DNA of 34,315 bases, from NCBI GenBank assembly GCA_036659415.1, contig JAVXCQ010000021.1:1-34315 (forward strand). The letters run 5' to 3'. Origin of the DNA: JAVXCQ01 sp036659415. Lineage in GTDB: Bacteria; Bacillota; Negativicutes; Acidaminococcales; Acidaminococcaceae. The notes below the pieces were generated by a model. It was not told where the DNA came from and searched no databases. It saw only the letters and a program-made list of their open reading frames with translations. Position 1 is the first letter of the stretch, and every line of letters starts with the position of its first letter. Made by a program: the position numbers and the translations under genes. Positions 1 to 8,214 of the stretch are shown in pieces.

Positions 1-76
1 GGGATTCGAACCCACGGTTCCTTGCGGAATCACTAGTTTTCAAGACTAGCGCCTTAAACCACTCGGCCACCTCTCC
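1..76 (-). tRNA. tRNA-Ser (anticodon UGA), 3' end cut by window edge
   Basis: Read on the minus strand, the sequence starts with GGAGAGG at 76, then a D-arm (GTGGCCGAGTGG), an anticodon stem-loop CTAGT-CTTGAAA-ACTAG giving anticodon TGA, a variable arm (GATTCCGCAAGGAACC) of the long class II type, and the T-loop GGTTCGAATCCC. The long variable arm and UGA anticodon make this tRNA-Ser. The 3' half of the acceptor stem and the discriminator base lie outside the window. Confidence 0.95.
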
Positions 77-92
77 GATTGATACCTTGCAA

Positions 93-121
93 ATTATAAT
101 ATACTCGCTACCTCTTGTCAA
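93..121 (-). promoter_or_regulatory. Consensus sigma-A promoter of tRNA-Ser
   Basis: On the minus strand TTGACA (116-121) is followed by a 17-bp spacer and TATAAT (93-98), a perfect match to the housekeeping consensus. Transcription would start around position 86, about ten bases before the mature tRNA 5' end at 76. The -35 lies only 16 bp past the fchA stop codon and no terminator is visible between them, so read-through from fchA into the tRNA is also possible. Confidence 0.85.
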
Positions 122-137
122 GCAGTGCGTGTGGATT

Positions 138-773
138 TTACCCCAGAGCCACGTCTGTTGCCCGCACTATTTCTTCTTCTAATTCCAAAGCTTGTTGGTT
201 TATTTTCATTAGATACGCTTCCGTTTGAGTCACATATTTTTGGTCGCTGATTAACAGCAAGTTACTCTGCACGCTATAACAAGCGCCACGCAAGGCGGCT
301 CGTGCAAAAAAAGCAGCAGTAGTAGCATCAGTAATAGCTGTCGTATTACCAATTCTCACAATTTGGTTAGCTAACATCAAAAGTTCAATACAAGAATTCA
401 CTATTTGTAGTGGTACTTCGGTAGCGTCATAGGCTGCTATTTGAATATTTTCCTTGCGTCTAGCTTGCTCTTCTTCTGTATTTTTAGGCATTTTATAGCA
501 GTCCATAAATTTGGCGAAAACAGCGGCATCTGCTGCTACTAAGGCCAGCATTCTAGTCCGCAACATTTCAGCGCTCACTAAAATCGGTCTAATTTTACAC
601 TCGACGGGTGCATATTTCGCTTTGCCTACTGTAAGATTGGCCACCATGGAAACCAAGGCTGCTGCAATAGCTCCGTTTAAAGCTGCTGCTCCGCCACCAC
701 CTGGTACTGGTTCTTTGGAGGCTAGGGCGGTCAAAAATTCTTTGAAGGGTTTATTAATTAATTGTTCAATCAT
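138..773 (-). CDS. fchA: Cyclodeaminase/cyclohydrolase family protein (methenyltetrahydrofolate cyclohydrolase FchA-like)
   Basis: The 211-aa product is a stand-alone FTCD_C domain, the usual length for this family. The glycine-rich PVPGGGGAAALNGA segment near residues 23-36 matches the PGGGS/AAA signature at the N-terminus of cyclodeaminases, followed by long helices typical of the fold. Family members convert 5,10-methenyl-THF to 10-formyl-THF, or deaminate formimino-THF; no formiminotransferase gene is nearby, so the cyclohydrolase role is the better guess. The start is ATG 773, with AAAGG eight bases upstream. It sits 20 bp downstream of the 5'-nucleotidase gene on the same strand and is probably co-transcribed with it. 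Substrate is inferred from family only. Confidence 0.85.
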   Translation of the reverse strand: MIEQLINKPFKEFLTALASKEPVPGGGGAAALNGAIAAALVSMVANLTVGKAKYAPVECKIRPILVSAEMLRTRMLALVAADAAVFAKFMDCYKMPKNTEEEQARRKENIQIAAYDATEVPLQIVNSCIELLMLANQIVRIGNTTAITDATTAAFFARAALRGACYSVQSNLLLISDQKYVTQTEAYLMKINQQALELEEEIVRATDVALG

Positions 774-793
774 CTTATCAACCTTTCTGCTTT

Positions 794-2323
794 TTAGGCC
801 GCTTGACGCATTTGTCCTACGGACAAGCGACCATCTTCATGATAATTAATACCGTGCGCACTCCGTACGGCAAAGGTAAAGAAATCTTGCAAATTGCCAA
901 CGGTTCTTTTGTTCGTCCCGTGTAACAACATGGTATAGTTATCGCCGCCGGCAGCAATAAAGTCTACAGTAACTACTTTATAAAGAGCCGTGGGATTAAT
1001 CCGCGTACCATCTAGCAAAACATTGTCACAAATACGCTGACCCTGTGGTAAGTCCGGCTCAATGGCTAGACGAACTCCCGAAAAACGTCCTTGACTGATT
1101 TGTGGATTATCAATGCCGTGTTCCAGAGCGGCCAATAAGTCAGCTCCGGTTAATTGCATGACCACTATTTCTGAACTGAAAGGTAAGACTTCACGTAAAT
1201 GGCGCACGGTCAGCGTACCTGGCTCTAGTTCATGGCGCACCATGCCACCATTAAGGAGTGCCACGTCAGCGCCAAAGCCTTTGCGCAAAAGATCGGTCAC
1301 ATATTCTCCCACAGCGGAAACGCCTTGCCGATCATTGCTGAGATAGTTGGCGTTGGTTCCTAGAATTTCTCCGTATTTTTTGTCCACATCTTTAAGTACA
1401 GGTTCAACCATTTTGGCAATATTACTGTCCGGTTTACCTGCCCCCGGCGCTACACTTACTACACCTTGATTGGAGGCAATAATTTTATTTTCCGGACGGG
1501 AATAAAGTAGATGAATTTTGCCAATGGCCATACCATGAGCTTCAGCCTGTACCACAGGAATTTTTTTATATTCGCCAAAAACGCGTTCATGGGAGTGTGC
1601 ACTAACGCAGGCATCTACACCTTGCAATTGGTCTAAAATAGTTGTTACTTCACCGGTCACTGCTCCTCGTTCATTCATATGACTACCACAATGAGCCAAT
1701 AAAATGACCACTTGTGCCCCTTTAGCCCGGGCTTCATTAATATATTTTTGGGCACTCGTCACCGGATCTACTATTTGAAATGCACGGATTTTACCGGGGT
1801 TTGCCTTGTATAATGTATCTAGCGTGGTAATCCCCACCACCGCAATTTTGATACCACTTCGATTGAGCATCGTATAGGGAGTAAAGGCCGGGGTGCCATC
1901 TGCCGCTAACACATTAGCAGAAAGCATGGGGAAAACGGCAGCACTAATTTGTTTTTGAAGCAATTCTGGTTTGCCATCAAAGGCATGATTGCCAAGCACA
2001 TTAGCCGTAAACCCAATTTGGTTCATAGCATAAACAACTGGCAAACCTTGATATTCATCAGCGTCCAAATTACCCGTGAGCATATCACCGCCGCCTAAAA
2101 GGATTGTGCCTTCCGGATTGATTTTGCCTAGCTCGGTCAAAACACCGGCCACAGTAGCAATGCCAGGATAGCGTCCCTCTTGCCTCAGCGCACCATGAAA
2201 ATCATTCACAGAATAAATATCCAGCTCTACCAGCGGTTTTGCCTGGGCCGACACTAAGGACGGCAATAACATCAGTACCAGTACCCACAGGAGTAACAGC
2301 TGCCTAATAGAATACTTTTTCAC
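794..2323 (-). CDS. Secreted 5'-nucleotidase / 2',3'-cyclic phosphodiesterase (UshA family)
   Basis: A 509-aa exported metallophosphoesterase. Residues 1-27 form a signal peptide (basic start, leucine-rich core, SAQA cleavage region). The calcineurin-like domain carries NDFHG, GGGDMLTGN, GNHAFDG (usually GNHEFD), LLAHCGSH and SAHSHE metal-ligand motifs in order. The C-terminal 5'-nucleotidase domain shows NGGMVR, LPFSSEIV and FIAAGGDNY, the substrate-binding loop. The enzyme would dephosphorylate nucleotides outside the cytoplasmic membrane so that nucleosides can be taken up. I place the start at GTG 2323: GGGGGAG lies eight bases upstream of it, whereas the GTG at 2332 overlaps that Shine-Dalgarno site. 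First gene of a likely operon with fchA. No cell-wall anchor is visible. Confidence 0.88.
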   Translation of the reverse strand: MKKYSIRQLLLLWVLVLMLLPSLVSAQAKPLVELDIYSVNDFHGALRQEGRYPGIATVAGVLTELGKINPEGTILLGGGDMLTGNLDADEYQGLPVVYAMNQIGFTANVLGNHAFDGKPELLQKQISAAVFPMLSANVLAADGTPAFTPYTMLNRSGIKIAVVGITTLDTLYKANPGKIRAFQIVDPVTSAQKYINEARAKGAQVVILLAHCGSHMNERGAVTGEVTTILDQLQGVDACVSAHSHERVFGEYKKIPVVQAEAHGMAIGKIHLLYSRPENKIIASNQGVVSVAPGAGKPDSNIAKMVEPVLKDVDKKYGEILGTNANYLSNDRQGVSAVGEYVTDLLRKGFGADVALLNGGMVRHELEPGTLTVRHLREVLPFSSEIVVMQLTGADLLAALEHGIDNPQISQGRFSGVRLAIEPDLPQGQRICDNVLLDGTRINPTALYKVVTVDFIAAGGDNYTMLLHGTNKRTVGNLQDFFTFAVRSAHGINYHEDGRLSVGQMRQAA

Positions 2324-2332
2324 GTCAAACAC

Positions 2333-2594
2333 TCCCCCAAATTAATTTTTGTGAACTAAGATATCTTTTATTAATTCGCCGCCCCGGCCTAATTTCCTCT
2401 TGCAACAAAAACATTTAAGTGCCTGCTCTTACAATTTTTGCGGTAAGCACTCGTTTTTTGTCCCAAGCGAGTGGCTCAACTACCGAAACCCCAGTATATT
2501 TACATAGGCATTTAGTATAAAAAATAGTATAATAACTGTAATTATATTGTTTTTAAAACTCGTGAAGAAAATTTTAAGTTTGCAGAGGTGTTTT
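2333..2594. promoter_or_regulatory. Divergent intergenic region with competing hairpins and an AT-rich -10
   Basis: This 262-bp gap separates the diverging 5'-nucleotidase and c-di-GMP genes. On the plus strand AGTGC (2418-2422) can pair with GCACT (2447-2451), followed by T6 (2454-2459), a terminator-like arrangement. CACTCG (2448-2453) can instead pair with CGAGTG (2468-2473). The two pairings share CACT and exclude each other. A TATAAT at 2527-2532 could be the -10 of the downstream gene, but no good -35 is visible. I do not recognise a GEMM c-di-GMP riboswitch here. Confidence 0.35.
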
Positions 2595-5500
2595 ATGGAA
2601 AAGTCGCTTTCTGGGGACTCAATACAGCAAAATTTAATAGCGCAATATGACCGGGCGCTACGCTCCATCTACGATGAGTTGTTTGAGCTTGACATCACCG
2701 ACAATACCTATAAAATCATCTACCATGTAGAGGGTAAGCACGTAGTGCCACCGTCATTTGGGATGCTCCCTACCGGCGTGGACACAGTTGCCAATAATAT
2801 GATTTATCCTGCGGACAAGGAACGTTTTCTTGCTTTTATGGACTTGGAAACAATCCGAGAACACTTTGCCCGCGGTGAAGACAGCCTAATCGGAGATTTC
2901 CGAAAATTACGTGAAGATGGTAACTATTACTGGGCTTCTTTAACGCTACTTCCTATAAAAACTAACGCTGACAAAGAAATTTATCTTTGCTTCGTAATGG
3001 ATATTGACGATAAAGTCCAGTGGAAAAAATTACAGGAATTAAACCGGTTAAACAAATACGATGACTTAACCGGTTTGTATAGCAAAAATACTTTTTACGA
3101 AAAAGTGCGGGAATTGTTATCCCAGCACCACGAACTGAAATTTGTGATGATGCGCCTAAATATTGACCGTTTTAAATTGGTTAATGACCTGTTCGGCCTA
3201 GAGCGTGGTGACCAGTTATTACGTTTTATCGGTACTTTAATCAGTAAATATTTCGCTCAAACTAGCTATACTAGCTACTGCCGTATGGACGCCGACATTT
3301 TTGCTATTTGCTTACCTTTTGATGACCAGGTCTTGCAAGAGGTAATGTCCTTTTTTAACAAAAAATTACAACTGTACGACCGTACTTTTGAAATTACCCC
3401 CAGTTTTGGTTTCTATTTAATTGAAGACCCGACTTTACCTGTTAATCTCATGTGTGACCGAGCCAATTTAGCTCTGCAAACCATTAAAGGTAACTATGTG
3501 AAACGGTATGCCTTTTATGATGATGTGCTCCGCCAAAATTTAGTAGAAGAACATGAAATCATCAGTCAAATGAACTTTGCTTTGCGCCACGAACAATTCG
3601 AGGTCTATTTGCAACCCAAATATGACCTAAGTACTAATGACATTATTGGAGCGGAAGCTTTAGTGCGCTGGAATCACCCTACAAGAGGTTTCCTCTCCCC
3701 GGATACATTCATTCCTGTTTTTGAACGCAATGGTTTTATTATGAGGCTAGACGCCTATGTGTGGGAACACGCCTGCCAGCTTTTACGCAAATGGTTGGAT
3801 GCGGGAACTACACCTCCACCTTTAGCGGTCAATATCTCTCGCATTAATATTTATAACCCTAAATTGTTTTGGACGCTAGTCAAGCTAGTAGAACGCTATG
3901 AAATTCCGCCCAAGTTATTAAGTCTGGAACTAACGGAAAGTGCTTATACCACCAGTCCTCAGCAACTGGCTACTATTACTAAAAAATTACGCAATTACGG
4001 ATTTGCCATGCACATGGACGATTTCGGCAGTGGTTATTCTTCCCTTAATATGCTCAAAGATATTGAGGTTGATGTGCTCAAAATCGACTTGAATTTTCTG
4101 TCTGATACCGCTGAAAATGGCAAAGGGGGTAACATTTTAGCTTCTGTCATTCGTATGGCCAAATGGCTTAATTTGCCGGTTATCGCCGAAGGCGTAGAAA
4201 CCCAAGAGCAGGTAGCTTTCTTGCGTAGCGTTGGTTGTACCATGGCTCAAGGCTATTTTTTTGCAAAACCCATGCCCGTGCCCGCCTACGAAAAACTCTT
4301 GCGTGCTACACCTACCAGCACAGTTTCTCCTGAGGTTAAAAAAATTCAAGAGCTTAATTTAGAAGAGCTCTGGAATCCTGGTTCCTGTGCTAATCTTATT
4401 TTTAATAGCTTCTTTAATGCTGCTGGCATCTATGAATTACACCAAGATAATATTGAATTGTTAAGAGTAAATGACCAGTATTTCCACATGACCGGCTGTA
4501 CGAGAAAAACTCTTAATGCCAATGGCCTGCATATTTTGGACTGGGTCGTTGCAGAAGATAAGGCTAAAGTGCTTTCTATGTATCATGAAGCTTTAAACAA
4601 GGGGACAGCGGAAGGTACTTATCGCCGTACCCGCTTAGACGGCGGCACTGTTTTACTCCACACCAAATTACGTTTTTTAGCCGGTGACTCCACCCGTGCT
4701 TTATTTTATGCCTATATGCTAGATATTACCCAAAAACACCAGGCAGAACTGGAGCTCAAATTACAAAATGAACGTTACCGCATTATAGTGGAATGCACTA
4801 ATTTGATGACTTTTGACTATGACGTCTTAACTGATACTCTGGACTATGCCGTCCAAACCCAAGAGGGACAACGACAAAAACGCCATGTCCCTCGCTATCT
4901 GCAAATATTAAAGTCTGGCAAAAGTAATATTCACCCTGCAGATGTCGGTCAATATAGCACCATTTTTGCTAAACCGGAGCAAAATCCCCAAGAAGCACAT
5001 CTGGAATTTCGCTCTACTTTTCTGAGCCCGGACTACCGCTGGTATCGTTGCTATTATGTAGCTATTCCCAATGAAGACGGTACTGTCTATCGCGTCCTCG
5101 GTAAACTCCTTGATATACAAGAGGAACATGAGTTGCTAGAAAGAATCCATCACAAAATGGATTTAGATCAGATGACCGGTATCTATAATAAAACGGCCAT
5201 CACGCGTAAACTAGCGGAAACTCTAGCCACCGCCACTGCTAAAGAAACCCTCGGCGTAATTATAGTGGATTTAGATAATTTCAAAACACTGAACGACCAG
5301 TACGGTCATCTCTACGGTGACCAGGTTTTGCGCGAAGTAGCAACTTGTTTGCAAAAAGCATTTGGCCACGAGGCACTACTGGGTCGCTTTGGTGGTGATG
5401 AATTCATGGTGCTTTTACCACAGACTTCACAACTACTAACCGATCAACAGTTGCAAGCTTTTTATACCCAATTACACGCTAGCCAAGAGGATAAATGTCT

Positions 5501-5645
5501 ACCCGCTACTTGTAGTACCGGAGTTGCCTACTCCACTGGACGAACGCGGGACTTAACCACTTTAATTACGCAGGCTGATCGTGCTATGTATCGTGCCAAA
5601 AAAGCAGGTAAAAATCAAATCTCCTACTACCAACTTAAAAAATGA
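2595..5645 (+). CDS. Multidomain c-di-GMP enzyme: PAS - degenerate GGDEF - EAL - PAS - PAS - GGDEF
   Basis: A 1016-aa cytoplasmic protein without membrane segments. A PAS-like region (about 15-140) is followed by a GGDEF-fold domain (about 155-310) whose signature reads MDADIF (231-236) and is probably inactive. The EAL domain (about 320-570) keeps EAL (354-356), ELTES, DDFGSGYSSL, LKID and AEGVET, so phosphodiesterase activity is likely. Two further PAS-type regions (about 615-865) lead to a C-terminal GGDEF domain with intact GGDEF at 933-937. The usual inhibitory RxxD site is absent there (GHEA at that position). It may therefore both make and break c-di-GMP. The start is ATG 2595 with AGAGG six bases upstream; the in-frame ATG at 2547 has no Shine-Dalgarno site. 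Its stop overlaps the hydE ribosome-binding region. Confidence 0.9.
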   Translation: MEKSLSGDSIQQNLIAQYDRALRSIYDELFELDITDNTYKIIYHVEGKHVVPPSFGMLPTGVDTVANNMIYPADKERFLAFMDLETIREHFARGEDSLIGDFRKLREDGNYYWASLTLLPIKTNADKEIYLCFVMDIDDKVQWKKLQELNRLNKYDDLTGLYSKNTFYEKVRELLSQHHELKFVMMRLNIDRFKLVNDLFGLERGDQLLRFIGTLISKYFAQTSYTSYCRMDADIFAICLPFDDQVLQEVMSFFNKKLQLYDRTFEITPSFGFYLIEDPTLPVNLMCDRANLALQTIKGNYVKRYAFYDDVLRQNLVEEHEIISQMNFALRHEQFEVYLQPKYDLSTNDIIGAEALVRWNHPTRGFLSPDTFIPVFERNGFIMRLDAYVWEHACQLLRKWLDAGTTPPPLAVNISRINIYNPKLFWTLVKLVERYEIPPKLLSLELTESAYTTSPQQLATITKKLRNYGFAMHMDDFGSGYSSLNMLKDIEVDVLKIDLNFLSDTAENGKGGNILASVIRMAKWLNLPVIAEGVETQEQVAFLRSVGCTMAQGYFFAKPMPVPAYEKLLRATPTSTVSPEVKKIQELNLEELWNPGSCANLIFNSFFNAAGIYELHQDNIELLRVNDQYFHMTGCTRKTLNANGLHILDWVVAEDKAKVLSMYHEALNKGTAEGTYRRTRLDGGTVLLHTKLRFLAGDSTRALFYAYMLDITQKHQAELELKLQNERYRIIVECTNLMTFDYDVLTDTLDYAVQTQEGQRQKRHVPRYLQILKSGKSNIHPADVGQYSTIFAKPEQNPQEAHLEFRSTFLSPDYRWYRCYYVAIPNEDGTVYRVLGKLLDIQEEHELLERIHHKMDLDQMTGIYNKTAITRKLAETLATATAKETLGVIIVDLDNFKTLNDQYGHLYGDQVLREVATCLQKAFGHEALLGRFGGDEFMVLLPQTSQLLTDQQLQAFYTQLHASQEDKCLPATCSTGVAYSTGRTRDLTTLITQADRAMYRAKKAGKNQISYYQLKK

Positions 5646-5654
5646 GGTGAGCAC

Positions 5655-6686
5655 GTGTTATCGGTTAAAAGTTTATTAGCAGGCCAGCGCCTAGAACCTG
5701 CAGATCTTGCCGAATTATTAACAACTACAGATGAAGCGCTACGCAATGCCCTTTTTGCCACGGCACAACAACTGACTAAAAAACAATTTACCGGTAAAAT
5801 CTACATTCGCGGACTGATTGAATTTACTAATTTTTGTGCCAATGATTGTTATTATTGTGGCATTCGTTGTAGCAACAACCTGGCGCAGCGCTATCGCCTA
5901 ACGCAAGCAGAAATTTTAGAATGTTGTGACCAGGGCTACGCCCTTGGGTTTAGGACTTTTGTGCTCCAAGGTGGAGAAGATGGCTATTTCACAGATGCTT
6001 TGCTAGTAGAAATCCTTACTACCATCAAAGCTAAATATCCAGACTGCGCCATTACCTTGTCCATCGGCGAACGTTCCTATACCTCTTACAAGGCTTTATT
6101 TGATGCTGGTGCTGACCGCTACCTCTTACGCCATGAAACGGCCACGGACCTCCACTACTCCCGCCTGCACCCCATAAGACTAACTTTAGCGCAGCGCAAA
6201 GAATGTCTATATATGCTCAAAGACATTGGTTACCAAGTTGGCACTGGCTTTATGGTGGGTTCACCCTATCAAACCACAGCCAATCTGGTGGCAGATTTAC
6301 TGTTTATTCAAGAATTTAAACCCCACATGGTGGGCATTGGTCCTTTCATTCCCCACCACGAAACCCCTTTCCGCCACCAAAAAGCCGGCACGCTAGAGCA
6401 AACTCTACGTTGCATTGCCCTTTTACGGCTACTCCTCCCCCAGGCTTTAATCCCTGCCACGACAGCACTGGCGACTATTCACCCCTCCGGTCGCGAACTG
6501 GGCATTTTAGCCGGAGCCAATGTGGTCATGCCCAATCTGTCCCCGCTGCAACACCGTGCGGAATACTCCTTGTACGATAACAAAGCGTGCACCGGCGATG
6601 AAGCCGCTGAAGCAATCGCTAGTTTGCAAACAAAATTTCAAAAAATTGGTTATAACATTGTTGTTGACCGCGGCGATTACGCTTAA
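5655..6686 (+). CDS. hydE: [FeFe]-hydrogenase maturation radical SAM protein HydE
   Basis: A 343-aa radical SAM protein with the cluster motif C61-x3-C65-x2-C68 inside a RGLIEFTNFCANDCYYCGIR-type segment. LQGGEDGY, SIGERSYTSY, ADRYLLRHET, GYQVGTGFMVGSPYQT and GIGPFIPHHETPF follow, a series characteristic of HydE rather than BioB or PylB. HydE works with HydG and HydF in building the 2Fe subcluster of the H-cluster. It starts at GTG 5655; GAGGTGA (5644-5650) overlaps the upstream stop codon, suggesting transcriptional coupling to the c-di-GMP gene. No hydG, hydF or hydrogenase gene is in the window, so the partners must lie elsewhere. Function is assigned from family motifs. Confidence 0.9.
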   Translation: MLSVKSLLAGQRLEPADLAELLTTTDEALRNALFATAQQLTKKQFTGKIYIRGLIEFTNFCANDCYYCGIRCSNNLAQRYRLTQAEILECCDQGYALGFRTFVLQGGEDGYFTDALLVEILTTIKAKYPDCAITLSIGERSYTSYKALFDAGADRYLLRHETATDLHYSRLHPIRLTLAQRKECLYMLKDIGYQVGTGFMVGSPYQTTANLVADLLFIQEFKPHMVGIGPFIPHHETPFRHQKAGTLEQTLRCIALLRLLLPQALIPATTALATIHPSGRELGILAGANVVMPNLSPLQHRAEYSLYDNKACTGDEAAEAIASLQTKFQKIGYNIVVDRGDYA

Positions 6687-6726
6687 AGCTGCCGCTAATA
6701 AAAAAAATAAAATAAGGAGGTTGTTT

Positions 6727-8145
6727 ATGAATTTATTAGAAACCATGATTGGCACCGCCAATGACATTCTTTGGTCCTATGTACTAATCGTGCTCTTAGT
6801 TGGCTTGGGAATTTTATTTTCCTATCGTACCAAATTCGTGCAGCTACGCCTGCTCAAAGAAATGTTTACCCTCTTAAAAGGTGGTGTCGGTGATAAACCC
6901 GGTGCTAACGAAGTATCCTCTTTTCAAGCCTTTTGTGTCAGCACCGCTTCTCGCGTAGGTGTAGGCAACATTGCCGGTATTGCCATTGCTATTGCCAGTG
7001 GTGGTCCCGGTGCTATTTTTTGGATGTGGCTCATTGCCGTTTTGGGTGCTGCCACTGGCTTTGTGGAAAGCACTTTAGCTCAAATTTATAAAGTCCCAAA
7101 AGCTCACGGCGGCTTTTGTGGCGGTCCTGCTTATTACATTAAAAACGTTTTGGGCAGCCCTTTCTTTGCTACTGTTTTTGCCATCTTGATCAGTGTAACT
7201 TTTGGGCTCATTTTTAATTCCGTTCAAGCCAATACCATTGCTGTTTCCTTACACAGTGCGTTCGGTTTGGATCGCCTGATGCTAGGTCTGGTTTTAGCAG
7301 TGTTAACAGCCGCCGTCATCTTTGGTGGTGTAACCAGAATTGCCCGTATTGCCGAATGGTTTGTACCCATTATGGCTGGGCTCTACCTTTTAATAGCCCT
7401 TTTCATCACACTCAGCAATCTTAGTGCCTTACCCCGTGTGTTTGCCCTAATTTTTTCTTCGGCGTTTAGTTTTGATGCCGCCGTGGGTGGTGGTATTGGC
7501 GCCGCTGTCATGACCGGTATCAAACGTGGTCTGTTCTCCAATGAAGCAGGTATGGGTTCTGTGCCTAATGCCGCCGCTACTGCCAATGCTTCCCACCCGG
7601 TGCAACAAGGTCTGGTACAAGCCTTTGGCGTCTTTGTAGATACCTTAATGGTCTGCTCCGCCAGCGCCTTCATTATTCTTTTATCGGACAGCTATAAAAC
7701 TACAAATTTAACCGGCATTGAGCTAGCACAAAACTCCTTAGCTTACCACTTGGGACCTTGGGCTCCTCTTTTTTTGGCCATTCTCATCTGTATGTTTGCT
7801 TTTAGTTCCATTATCGGCAATTATTATTACGGTGAAATCAATATTAGCCTCATGCAGTCCAGTCCTTGGGTGCTAAATGGCTTTCGTGCTCTATGCGTGG
7901 GCATGGTACTTTTTGGCTCCGTGGCCAAAGTAGCCCTAGTCTGGGACATGGCTGACCTTTTTATGGCGCTCATGGCACTCACTAATCTGGTAGCCATTGC
8001 GTTATTGGCTAAATATGTTTATATTACCCTGGATGATTATTGTGCCCAAAAACGTGCCGGTATTACTACGCCTCTCTTCGACCCTGCCATCTTACCTGAC
8101 CAAAAAGGTATTTATGCTTGGCAAGATGAGCAAAAACAAAAATAA
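6727..8145 (+). CDS. Sodium:alanine/glycine symporter (AGCS family)
   Basis: A 472-aa polytopic membrane protein with about ten or eleven hydrophobic segments. Family signatures include SVQANTIA in mid-protein and KRGLFSNEAGMGSVPNAAATA, the most conserved AGCS stretch, plus SRVGVGNIAGIA near residue 75. These transporters import alanine, glycine or similar small amino acids with Na+ or H+. The start is ATG 6727 behind AAGGAGG; the open frame extends upstream to 6520 but that part overlaps hydE out of frame and lacks transporter similarity. It follows hydE by 40 bp and ends at a strong bidirectional terminator. The exact substrate cannot be read from the sequence. Confidence 0.92.
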   Translation: MNLLETMIGTANDILWSYVLIVLLVGLGILFSYRTKFVQLRLLKEMFTLLKGGVGDKPGANEVSSFQAFCVSTASRVGVGNIAGIAIAIASGGPGAIFWMWLIAVLGAATGFVESTLAQIYKVPKAHGGFCGGPAYYIKNVLGSPFFATVFAILISVTFGLIFNSVQANTIAVSLHSAFGLDRLMLGLVLAVLTAAVIFGGVTRIARIAEWFVPIMAGLYLLIALFITLSNLSALPRVFALIFSSAFSFDAAVGGGIGAAVMTGIKRGLFSNEAGMGSVPNAAATANASHPVQQGLVQAFGVFVDTLMVCSASAFIILLSDSYKTTNLTGIELAQNSLAYHLGPWAPLFLAILICMFAFSSIIGNYYYGEINISLMQSSPWVLNGFRALCVGMVLFGSVAKVALVWDMADLFMALMALTNLVAIALLAKYVYITLDDYCAQKRAGITTPLFDPAILPDQKGIYAWQDEQKQK

Positions 8146-8166
8146 AAAACCACTAAAAAACAAAAA

Positions 8167-8199
8167 GGGTGTTGCCGCATAGCGGCAACACCCTTTTTT
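8167..8199. terminator. Bidirectional intrinsic terminator between convergent genes
   Basis: A perfect 12-bp stem, GGGTGTTGCCGC (8167-8178) and GCGGCAACACCC (8182-8193), closes a three-base loop. T6 follows on the plus strand and A5 precedes it, giving a U-tract in the other direction too. It separates the AGCS gene from the converging M20 peptidase gene. Confidence 0.93.
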
Positions 8200-8214
8200 A
8201 TGCCTTACCAGGCT

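Noticed and set aside
511..849. 112-codon open frame on the plus strand
   Set aside because: It runs antisense through fchA and the end of the 5'-nucleotidase gene, has no Shine-Dalgarno site and low-complexity Ala/Pro content typical of a shadow frame.
2333..2594. Possible GEMM c-di-GMP riboswitch before the c-di-GMP enzyme
   Set aside because: The conserved core sequences of that riboswitch are not found; only simple competing hairpins are visible.
6520..6726. N-terminal extension of the AGCS transporter
   Set aside because: Overlaps hydE out of frame; AAGGAGG and the family N-terminus support ATG 6727.
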